Source: Mermis nigrescens (taxonomy: Eukaryota; Nematoda; Enoplea; Mermithida; Mermithidae). From it: 64,000 nucleotides of DNA. The first letter of the stretch is position 1; every line of letters begins with the position of its first letter. The stretch lies in assembly GCA_036768485.1 (NCBI GenBank), contig JAVLUZ010000338.1, positions 310,001 to 374,000 of the forward strand, given 5' to 3'. Below the pieces are notes generated by a model. It made no database searches. It was given only the letters and a program-made list of their open reading frames with translations, and was not told where the DNA came from. Both the position numbers and the translations under genes were made by a program. This document shows positions 19,513-25,788 of the stretch, piece after piece.

Positions 19513-20031
19513 TTATGTATCTAACCTGCATTTCTCAAGCATTGTTGAAACTATTTTATATGCTCTGTGCAACTCATGCTCCTGTTTTGCACCTGTAAGG
19601 ATCAATTTTCCGCTTGTGAACAGCAAAAATGTTATATTTCTGAATTTGTATATTAAACCAGGAAACAATTCCACTTCATACATGCATTTTCTTTTCACCA
19701 GCTCATAAAATTTGCAAAGATTAATGCGGAACCCTAAATTTGCCGAACCTGCAAACATATGGGGTTTCACCTTTAAATCATCACTTCTAGCATTTAATGC
19801 ATCTACAGCTGCTTTTATAGCACTTTCACCATCTTTCACTGTTTTGGCTCCAACACATACAATTTTACCCGATTTGAAAATCAGTAATGTTGCCTGAGGT
19901 AGTCGAAATACAATTCCTGGAAATCTCAAATAATTGTATTGTGCAGTCTTTGGTAATTTCTGGTAGATTTCTTCGAGGTTAAGCGTATGGGGTAGTGCTG
20001 TAGTCAGTAAAATATTTTGTATAGTCACCAT
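19513..20031 (-). CDS. Element-encoded TATA-binding protein (TBP) homologue, 172 aa
   Basis: TBP nucleates transcription by bending TATA DNA with a saddle made of two direct repeats. Repeat 1 (residues 4-85) has IQNILLT, LRFPGIVFRL, LLIFKSGKIVCVGAK. Repeat 2 (86-172) has YEVELFPGLIYKF, FLLFTSGKLILTGAK, then the closing helix. The four intercalating phenylalanines are kept at F37, F52, F123 and F138. The Asn of repeat 1 is kept (IQN). The repeat 2 Asn is replaced by Met (HMFAGS), a change shared with the TBP at 1-484. The protein is a bare core with no long N-terminal tail. The start at 20031 was chosen because longer frames run into the divergent ATPase gene and its TATA box; a minus-strand box lies 37 nt upstream. 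The frame is uninterrupted. Fold and identity are confident; a role in transcribing the element is inferred from the TATA boxes. Confidence 0.92.
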   Translation of the reverse strand: MVTIQNILLTTALPHTLNLEEIYQKLPKTAQYNYLRFPGIVFRLPQATLLIFKSGKIVCVGAKTVKDGESAIKAAVDALNARSDDLKVKPHMFAGSANLGFRINLCKFYELVKRKCMYEVELFPGLIYKFRNITFLLFTSGKLILTGAKQEHELHRAYKIVSTMLEKCRLDT

Positions 20032-20036
20032 TTTTC

Positions 20037-20044
20037 TATAAATA
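20037..20044 (+). promoter_or_regulatory. TATA box of the packaging ATPase
   Basis: TCTATAAATACTTCC, 41 nt before the ATG at 20078. It lies about where the TBP transcript should start. Confidence 0.8.
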
Positions 20045-20060
20045 CTTCCTGATAAACTTA

Positions 20061-20068
20061 TATTTATA
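20061..20068 (-). promoter_or_regulatory. TATA box of the TBP gene
   Basis: GTATAAATATAA on the minus strand, 37 nt before the TBP ATG at 20031. It lies about where the ATPase transcript should start, so the two promoters interlock. Confidence 0.8.
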
Positions 20069-20077
20069 CCTAAAACC

Positions 20078-20740
20078 ATGATGTTCCAACATCCTTTCAC
20101 CTGCCTTGTTTCAGGACCAACAAAGTCAGGCAAAACAACATTTGTCAAGCGATTAATTGAGAATAGAGCATGCCTGATTGATACTAAAATCAAAAAGATT
20201 TGGTGGTGCTTCGCAGAAAATCAGCCTCTTTATAAAAAATTAAATGATGTTTCATTCATAGAAGGGCTTCCTGATTTTAATTACCTAAAACAATTTAGTC
20301 ATGTGCCTCAACTTTTGATTCTCGATGATCTTATGCAACAGAGCAAGGGTAATGCCCAGATTGTGCAACTTTTTACAAGGAGTTGTCATCATTGGAACAT
20401 TAGCATTATACACATTGTTCAAAACGTTTTCTTTGATGGTCTAAGAACTTCACGCATCAACTCTGATTATATAGTTTTATTCAAACACCCTGCTGATCAG
20501 TTACAGGCACAAATGCTTTCCAGACAGCTCTATCCTGCCAACGCTAAATATTTTCTAGAAGCTTATTCTGATGCTACTTCTCAGCCACATGGTTACCTTT
20601 TAATTGATCTAACTCAAAATGCTAGAGATGAACTCAGGCTTAAAACAAATATTTTTAGCAGGCATCCAACTGTTTATATGCAGAAATCTATAAATACTAG
20701 TAGAGATATTGTGACAAAAAAATGGGTAAAGAACGATTAA
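20078..20740 (+). CDS. Genome-packaging ATPase (FtsK/HerA, A32-like), 220 aa
   Basis: P-loop ATPase that pumps the genome into the capsid in Polintons and related dsDNA viruses. Walker A is GPTKSGKTT at residues 13-21 and Walker B is LLILDD at 79-84. A conserved region FTRSCHHWNISIIHIVQNVF follows, with the polar QN near the sensor position. The length is typical. The frame is intact. The C-terminal KSINTS is written by the next gene's TATA box, which lies in its coding sequence. It is transcribed divergently from TBP. Confidence 0.9.
   Translation: MMFQHPFTCLVSGPTKSGKTTFVKRLIENRACLIDTKIKKIWWCFAENQPLYKKLNDVSFIEGLPDFNYLKQFSHVPQLLILDDLMQQSKGNAQIVQLFTRSCHHWNISIIHIVQNVFFDGLRTSRINSDYIVLFKHPADQLQAQMLSRQLYPANAKYFLEAYSDATSQPHGYLLIDLTQNARDELRLKTNIFSRHPTVYMQKSINTSRDIVTKKWVKND
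20689..20696 (+). promoter_or_regulatory. TATA box of the pX-like gene, inside the ATPase coding sequence
   Basis: AAATCTATAAATACTAGTA, 33 nt before the ATG at 20722. The same bases encode SINTS in the ATPase frame. Confidence 0.75.
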
Positions 20741-21071
20741 CACGCAATATTGGTTGTTTACATCTCCTAAGTCAAGCAAAAAACCTCAAAGAACCGCTAT
20801 TATAAATACTGCCAGCAAAGATCAAATCCTTTGTCTCTGTGACTGTGCAAACAACTTTCTGAATGGTAATATTCCTTTCGATAAAAAGGATATAAATAAA
20901 CTTCGAAGATATCAGAATCAAATAAGATACCTGGCAAACAATAAGCAGGCGACTACAAAACAAAAGAAAGATATTATAATACAGGAAGGTGGTTTTCTTC
21001 CTCTTTTACTTACTCCCATACTTACAATAGCTGGTAGTTTGTTAGCTGATGCAATAGCTGGTAGAAAATGA
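20722..21071 (+). pseudogene. pX-like small basic virion protein, one frameshift
   Basis: Polintons and adintoviruses carry a small basic core protein with a hydrophobic, glycine-containing C terminus. Here the start MGKERLTRNIGCLHLLSQAK lies in one frame and closes at a TAA near 20803. The rest (LCLCDCANNFLNGNIPFDKK, then lysine-rich sequence, then QEGGFLPLLLTP) is in another frame, from about 20754 to 21071. A one-base indel between 20780 and 20803 explains this. The start agrees with the TATA box 33 nt upstream. The first 19 nt overlap the 3' end of the ATPase gene. Its TGA overlaps the ATG of the next gene (ATGA). Confidence 0.75.
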
Positions 21072-21635
21072 AACATACTGAAAAAATGATTCTTATACCC
21101 GCTGAAATCAGCGAGCGGACTAAACCTATTGATGTTGTGCTAGATTCCTTGGATAATGAATTGCAAAAAGTTTTGCATAGCAAAAGTATAGCTCCTGAAA
21201 TAAAACTCATGAAATACAATCAGGTGCTTAACAGATTTAAACGACTATATGAACAAAAGCAGCAGCCATATAGAGCTAGTATAGTTGACAGATGCAAAGA
21301 ATGCATTGAGTGATGAAGATGTGCTTGTTGGTATGCCAAAAAATCAGATTCCAAAGGCAAAACTCCTTCTTCACTACATTCGTACAAACCCATTTATTGA
21401 AATTGAGCCTAATGGTGAGCTTGTGATAGATGGCAATAGAATTGAAGGCTCAAACATTACAGATTTAGTTAATGATCTTGCACGTGAGCGTAAGAAAATA
21501 AGCAGGCACCCTGGCACAAAAGAATTGCTGAAAGTGTTTAATCGCACAAATGTTCCACTGGAAAGTATAGTAAATAGACAAGGTAAGGAGATTTTTGCTG
21601 CAGGTGGGGAATTCGACTGGGATGAAAGTCTATAA
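21068..21635 (+). pseudogene. Conserved Polinton virion-associated protein in two frames
   Basis: A single Polinton gene of unassigned function, here split by a frameshift. The first part (21068-21313) has KMILIPAEISERTK and NQVLNRFKRLYEQKQQPY. The second (from about 21285) has VGMPKNQIPKAKLLLHYI, then IEIEPNGELVIDGNRIEGSN and LARERKKISRHPGTKE. The mix of an N-terminal helical region and a C-terminal short beta/helix domain is typical of this family. It has no TATA box; its ATG overlaps the upstream stop (ATGA), suggesting a bicistronic transcript. Its own stop TAA is inside the next TATA box. Confidence 0.7.
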
Positions 21636-21638
21636 ATA
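21631..21638 (+). promoter_or_regulatory. TATA box of the minor virion gene, overlapping the upstream stop
   Basis: AAGTCTATAAATACTTA; the TAA at bases 3-5 ends the upstream gene. It is 46 nt before the ATG at 21677. Confidence 0.78.
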
Positions 21639-21676
21639 CTTATCACATATAATTTATTCAAAACAAAATTACAAAA

Positions 21677-22126
21677 ATGCACGTTCAATTCAATCCTAAC
21701 GATTACAACATTTGGTTGGACTACTACACAGGGCAGGCTGCCCAAACAGGCTATGGGTTGGAAGGGTATAAAGGCATCCCATACCAGCGGGGCGTAGGTC
21801 TTGGCAGTTTTTTCCGTTCGCTTTTTAGAATGGCAGTCCCAGTTTTGCAGTCAATTGGTAAGCGAGTTGGGAAACATGCTCTAGTTGCAGGTTCAAACAT
21901 AGCATCTGATTTGGCCCAGGGAAAACCGCTTTTTGAGTCTACTAAAGAACACTCAAAGCGAGAAGCTGCTCAATTGTTTGATGAAGCCTCTCATGCCCTT
22001 CAGCAGCAGCAAGGAGAGGGTCTTGGTAGCCGCCCAAAGTCTATAAATACTAGCATGATAGATGCTTTTTCAAAACAAAAAAATGGCTCTCGTAAACGAA
22101 AAATCTATCCCCAGTACCAAGACTGA
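21677..22126 (+). CDS. Minor virion protein (Polinton), 149 aa
   Basis: A small virion protein found next to the capsid genes of Polintons and adintoviruses, similar in character to adenovirus core/minor proteins. It starts MHVQFNPNDYNIWLDYYTGQ, then a glycine-rich region (YQRGVGLGSFFRSLFRM), an amphipathic helix (VLQSIGKRVGKHALVAGSNI) and a basic tail (NGSRKRKIYPQ). The frame is intact. The 3' end contains the hexon TATA box, which encodes PKSINTS, the same peptide seen at the ATPase C terminus. A homologue is at 63386-63749. Confidence 0.8.
   Translation: MHVQFNPNDYNIWLDYYTGQAAQTGYGLEGYKGIPYQRGVGLGSFFRSLFRMAVPVLQSIGKRVGKHALVAGSNIASDLAQGKPLFESTKEHSKREAAQLFDEASHALQQQQGEGLGSRPKSINTSMIDAFSKQKNGSRKRKIYPQYQD
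22042..22049 (+). promoter_or_regulatory. TATA box of the hexon-like gene, inside the upstream coding sequence
   Basis: AAGTCTATAAATACTAG, 41 nt before the ATG at 22083. It selects 22083 over the ATG at 22062, which is only 20 nt away. Confidence 0.78.
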
Positions 22127-23375
22127 ACTGGACCTTTTTACGGTCCCTCCTACTCAAGTAGTGATAAAGCGTGGTTTTTGGCATGAAATTCAACCTACAA
22201 ATCCTATTACTAATGAGGGACCATATGAATTTAGAGTACCTCCTGATCCACATTACATTCAGCTCAATAAAAACTACATTTACATGCTATTGAGAATCAA
22301 AAAACCAGTAGTTGCTGCTGGAGCAGCAGTGCCTGACTATGCGCCTATCAATCTTATTGGTAAGACTTTCTTTAAGCAAGTAAAATGCTTTTTAGGAGGC
22401 AAATTAGTTTTTGACAGCTCTGATAAATATGCATATAGATCGTATTTTGAAACCGAATTAAATTATGGGTATGATGCCAAGCATTCGCATTTGCAATCTG
22501 CGCTGTACTTTCACGAAGGTGGAAGTGATGTTGACACAAAAGACAATGAAGCTTTCAAAAAACGCTCAAAAATGTTTAAAGATGAAAATGTTGTGGAAGT
22601 TGCGGCCCCACTGCACATTGACATGTTCTTGCAAGACAGATTTTTAGTTAATTTTACCGATTTCCGCCTAGAATTACACAGAAATAATAATGCGTTTGTT
22701 TTGCAGTGCTTTGAGGATGTCAGCCTTGACTTGAAAGTCTCACAAATGAAATTATTTATTCGAAAAGTTGAGGTTTTGGACACTGTGAATTTAGCTCTTG
22801 AGCAAACAATGCTTTCCTATACAGCAAAATATCCCATAAGGAGAGTAGCTTTGACTAATTTGCACATTTCAAATCCTGCTAGAGAAACGCCTAATTATAC
22901 ATTGTTTACTGGTCAGCTGCCTAGGCGTATAGTGTTTGCTTGTGTTGAAGGCAGTGCTTATCGAGGCAATCTAGCAAAATCGCCTTTCAACTTCAAACCG
23001 TTCAGCATAAATGATGTAAAAGTAACGTGTGGAGGTATAACCTATCCTGCTTACCCACTCAGCATTTCATTTAAACATGACAGGTACTTGCAAGCCTATA
23101 CTCAGATGTTTGATGCATTAGATATTGGGCATGAAGGTAATTTTATTAGCAGAGAAGATTTTAAAACAAGTCACTGCTTCTTTGTGTTCGATTTGACTCC
23201 TGATGCAGATGATGGAGGACACTGGGACCTAGTTCGTGAAGGAACAACAAGCATCGCTGTTAGATTTTCTGAGAATTTGCCCGATTCAGGCATTGAAATC
23301 ATTATATATGCTGAATTTGATAACTTAATAATGATTGATAAAAACCGAAACACGTTTCATGACTATGATGCATAA
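22083..23375 (+). CDS. Major capsid protein (hexon-like, double jelly-roll), 430 aa
   Basis: The main capsid protein of Polintons/adintoviruses. It starts MALVNEKSIPSTKTELDLFT, followed by VPPTQVVIKRGFW and GPYEFRVPPDPHYIQLNK, the family's N-terminal hallmark. Later blocks include YRSYFETELNYG, FPG-less loops, and a C-terminal FDLTPDADDGGHWDLVREG ending in FDNLIMIDKNRN. The frame is intact and the length fits a double jelly-roll protein. The start was shifted seven codons downstream of the longest frame because of the TATA box. The protease follows after two bases, with no TATA box between. Confidence 0.88.
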   Translation: MALVNEKSIPSTKTELDLFTVPPTQVVIKRGFWHEIQPTNPITNEGPYEFRVPPDPHYIQLNKNYIYMLLRIKKPVVAAGAAVPDYAPINLIGKTFFKQVKCFLGGKLVFDSSDKYAYRSYFETELNYGYDAKHSHLQSALYFHEGGSDVDTKDNEAFKKRSKMFKDENVVEVAAPLHIDMFLQDRFLVNFTDFRLELHRNNNAFVLQCFEDVSLDLKVSQMKLFIRKVEVLDTVNLALEQTMLSYTAKYPIRRVALTNLHISNPARETPNYTLFTGQLPRRIVFACVEGSAYRGNLAKSPFNFKPFSINDVKVTCGGITYPAYPLSISFKHDRYLQAYTQMFDALDIGHEGNFISREDFKTSHCFFVFDLTPDADDGGHWDLVREGTTSIAVRFSENLPDSGIEIIIYAEFDNLIMIDKNRNTFHDYDA

Positions 23376-23377
23376 AC

Positions 23378-23794
23378 ATGAACACTATTGAAATATTCAA
23401 AATTCTCAAACATAATAATACATTTGCAGGCGTTTTCCCCATAGATCGTCTGCCACCCATAAGAACCTACCCTGCGGCTCTAGTTGTAAATTTGGACCCC
23501 AGTGAGGAACCAGGATCACACTGGGTCGCAATTTATTTTCAAAATAAGAAGCACTGCAACTATTTTGACAGCTATGGCTTAGAACCACCTGTGCAATTGC
23601 ATAAATACATTTCTGATAATGCGCTCTCATTTACATACAATAATATGCGAGTACAAGGGCTTTTCTCAATCAGCTGTGGTCATATGTGTATCTACTTTTT
23701 GGTCTGCATGAGCAAAGGCATAAGTTTCACAAACATTGTTCTATCTATGCTCAGTAAAAAAATTTATAAATATTTCAATAAACTAAGGTTATAA
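23378..23794 (+). CDS. Adenain-type cysteine protease, 138 aa
   Basis: Maturation protease (C5-like fold) that trims virion proteins. The predicted catalytic triad is H48 (EEPGSHWVAIYF), D64 (NYFDSYG) and C100 (SISCGHMCIYFL), with Q93 (RVQGL) for the oxyanion hole. The N-terminal GVFPIDRLPPIRTYPAALVV is typical. The usual CGQ is CGH here. The frame is intact. The start is two bases after the hexon stop; no TATA box was found in the preceding 50 nt, so it is probably translated from the hexon transcript. A decayed homologue is at 62527-62765. Confidence 0.88.
   Translation: MNTIEIFKILKHNNTFAGVFPIDRLPPIRTYPAALVVNLDPSEEPGSHWVAIYFQNKKHCNYFDSYGLEPPVQLHKYISDNALSFTYNNMRVQGLFSISCGHMCIYFLVCMSKGISFTNIVLSMLSKKIYKYFNKLRL
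23765..23772 (+). promoter_or_regulatory. TATA box of the penton-like gene
   Basis: TTTATAAATATTTC, 34 nt before the ATG at 23799, inside the last codons of the protease gene. Confidence 0.72.
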
Positions 23795-23798
23795 AAAA

Positions 23799-24578
23799 AT
23801 GGATATGAAACAGTTTTACATAACGCTTCCGAGCAATTCACAAGAAACAAATACTGCAGCCACTTTTGTTACCAATCTGCCTAGACAAATCGCATTAACT
23901 GGCGACTGGGAGGTTGGGTTAGCTGAAATAATTTATGCAAATACATGGCACAATGTTGCCGAGGAGCAGAATATGATACAGTTTTACGACATCAAAAACA
24001 ATGTGCGACAAAAATTGCTTATTCCTCGAGCAAGATATTTAAATATACATGACCTCATTCAAGCCATGAGAAATGGAATAAAAACGGTTAGCCAAATAGA
24101 CAAATTTGATTACATGCAATATTTTGGCATAAAGTATGATGAAAATAGGAAATTTTGTCACTTAACAATCAATACTGAATATATTCAAAGTGTAAAGCTG
24201 ACAAAGCATTTAATGTATATGCTAGGATTTCTAGAGAACCAGCTTAGCAATATAGATTATACTGTCAAAAAAGAATTAAACATAGTTGCGCACCATTCAC
24301 CCGACATGCTGGGTGGAATGCATAACTTTTACGTATATTGCGATATAGTTGAGCCTCAAATCGTTGGAAATGTTTTTGCACCGCTTCTGCAGGTTGTGAA
24401 TATAGAAGGAAAATATATGGATATTGTTAATCATGCATATATCAGTCCGCATTATATACCTGTGCTCAAAAAATCATTCAATACCATTGAAGTGAATATT
24501 AAAAGTGATCAAGATAAACCTGTGCCTTTTGAATTTGGCAAAACAATTGTCAAATTGCATTTCAGGTATCGGCTATAA
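23799..24578 (+). CDS. Penton-like minor capsid protein (single jelly-roll), 259 aa
   Basis: Vertex capsid protein of Polintons/adintoviruses. The N terminus reads MDMKQFYITLPSNSQETNTA, then LPRQIALTGDWEVGLAEIIY, the family signature. The C terminus ends FEFGKTIVKLHFRYRL. The frame is intact and the length normal. Its TAA stop forms bases 3-5 of the next TATA box. A decayed homologue at 62955-63360 shares FYVTLPSN, GDWEFVLVEL and FSKTIVELHF. Confidence 0.86.
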   Translation: MDMKQFYITLPSNSQETNTAATFVTNLPRQIALTGDWEVGLAEIIYANTWHNVAEEQNMIQFYDIKNNVRQKLLIPRARYLNIHDLIQAMRNGIKTVSQIDKFDYMQYFGIKYDENRKFCHLTINTEYIQSVKLTKHLMYMLGFLENQLSNIDYTVKKELNIVAHHSPDMLGGMHNFYVYCDIVEPQIVGNVFAPLLQVVNIEGKYMDIVNHAYISPHYIPVLKKSFNTIEVNIKSDQDKPVPFEFGKTIVKLHFRYRL

Positions 24579-24581
24579 ATA
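24574..24581 (+). promoter_or_regulatory. TATA box of the membrane-protein gene, overlapping the penton stop
   Basis: CGGCTATAAATACAAA; the TAA inside it ends the penton gene. It is 34 nt before the ATG at 24608. Confidence 0.78.
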
Positions 24582-24607
24582 CAAACCTGTGATCAGACAA
24601 TATAAAA

Positions 24608-25060
24608 ATGATTTTCTTGTTAGTGATTTTACATTTTACATATGGGTTTGACCCAAACTGTGATCATTATGCAAATGAGTCTACCGTAGTGTGTCACAAT
24701 TTAGCAGACTATAGTAGGCTTCCAAGATCAGTTCAAAACATGATTTTGAGAGACAGCTGCGATTTTCAAGTTTCTGATTGGAAGAATTTAACCACCTGTT
24801 TTCCAAAACTTGAGTCTATGAAATTTGTACCTAAATGTAAAAGCTGTTTGAAAATTGATGAAAATTTTAACGGAATTAATGTTGAGGGAAGGTGCCTAGA
24901 AAGTAACAAAAAATGCTTACATACAGAAGAGCTTGGTGCAATTTCTAATGAGATTCTGAGTTGTATTGCAATTTTATGCACTCTAACCATCCTCTACATT
25001 ATTCGCTTTATTAAAAACGATATTTTACAGCATAATGCTGCAGCCAAAATAGCAATATAA
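24608..25060 (+). CDS. Predicted type I membrane protein, 150 aa, unknown
   Basis: I do not recognise the family. It has a hydrophobic signal peptide (MIFLLVILHFTYG), an ectodomain with eight cysteines (C18, C29, C51, C64, C77, C80, C96, C103), two N-glycosylation sequons (N23, N60), and one membrane span at about residues 112-133 (ISNEILSCIAILCTLTILYI) followed by a short basic tail. The spacing of leucines and the order C..L..LP..L.L..C recall a short LRR-type fold, without proof. It is the last gene before the right TIR and has the standard TATA box. Polinton particles are usually considered non-enveloped, so a secretory-pathway protein is unexpected. It could act at the host surface or be a captured gene. 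Confidence 0.65.
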   Translation: MIFLLVILHFTYGFDPNCDHYANESTVVCHNLADYSRLPRSVQNMILRDSCDFQVSDWKNLTTCFPKLESMKFVPKCKSCLKIDENFNGINVEGRCLESNKKCLHTEELGAISNEILSCIAILCTLTILYIIRFIKNDILQHNAAAKIAI

Positions 25061-25076
25061 TTATTCCATATTTAAG

Positions 25077-25782
25077 CCCGGGAGTGTCCCCTATCTGACT
25101 CTGGACCCCTGCCTAAGCGCGTGCACACAATTGATCCTTCAATTGTAGAAATCAAGCAGTGTAAACAAGAAATTGATATACTGTATGTTGTGCGCTAAAA
25201 TTTTGTACATAGCGCAGCAACAATTTATATATCTTACCCTGGAAGTTTGAGCTAAATCCGCCCTATAGTTCTTGAGATATAGTGCTATATGAGAAAGTGT
25301 AAAGTAAATTGGTATACTGTAGGTTGCGCGCTAAAATTCTTTGCGCAGCATGCCTCGCCTATATACATCATATCCTTAAAATTTGAACAAAATCCGGCCA
25401 TTGGTTCTTGATTTATGCAAAAGTGTAAACTAATGCTGGTATACTGTAGGTGCTCCATCAAAATTTTTGTAATAGTTTGCTAATAAGGTGTTCATCCTAA
25501 CCCTAAAATTTCAGCCTAATCCGACTGCTGGTTCTTGATTTATAGTTATTTCAAGTTTTCCCCTAGGGAAATTTCCCCCATGGAAATTTACCCCCAGGGA
25601 AATTTCCCCTCCCCTGGCCCTGGGCTGGCGCGCGCCCCCTCCCTCCCCTATGCCACAACACAGCCTATGCTACAGCATTGCGCCCTGAGAAAAGCCAGGG
25701 CGCAGATTCTGAGCCCCTCCGCCTATGCTATAACATAGGATATGTTATAGCGTTGCCCCCTAGGGATGCACGGTTAACTACT
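25077..25782. repeat. Right terminal inverted repeat of the Polinton
   Basis: The inverse of 15261-15994, with the same three degenerate ~130-bp inner units, GGGGAAATTTCC repeats and hairpins. It ends CGGTTAACTACT. Confidence 0.9.
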
Positions 25783-25788
25783 GTTGTA
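25783..25788. repeat. Right target-site duplication of the Polinton (GTTGTA)
   Basis: Identical to 15255-15260. Confidence 0.9.

Larger units (their letters stand above)
15261..25782. mobile_element. Polinton/Maverick (adintovirus-like) provirus, 10,522 bp, with its own TBP
   Basis: It is bounded by TIRs beginning AGTAGTTAACCG and by a 6-bp target duplication. It encodes integrase, packaging ATPase, hexon-like and penton-like capsid proteins, adenain-type protease, and small virion proteins, which is the full morphogenetic set of a Polinton. PolB survives only as an N-terminal relic, and integrase is frameshifted, so the copy cannot move alone. Unusual extras are a TATA-binding protein, a zinc-ribbon protein and a secreted/membrane protein. 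All genes are plus except PolB and TBP. It is inserted in a transposon-associated gene (pieces at 14690-15254 and 25789-28122). Confidence 0.95.

Noticed and set aside
19256..19531. Minus-strand ORF with repeated YSKLYKK
   Set aside because: The minisatellite period is 21 nt, so every frame stays open; not a gene.
19513..20193. Longer TBP frame starting at 20193, or a retrocopy of the host TBP
   Set aside because: Codons above 20031 overlap the ATPase gene and its promoter and show no TBP similarity. The core lacks a host-type N-terminal tail, is strongly diverged, shares a repeat 2 change with the copy at 1-484, and lies inside the TIRs between virion genes.
20801..20808. An additional TATAAATA inside the pX-like gene
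   Set aside because: No start codon follows at the usual distance for a recognised gene; probably chance or a relic.
22062..22082. Hexon start at 22062
   Set aside because: Only 20 nt from the TATA box; 22083 fits the spacing of other genes and the family N terminus.
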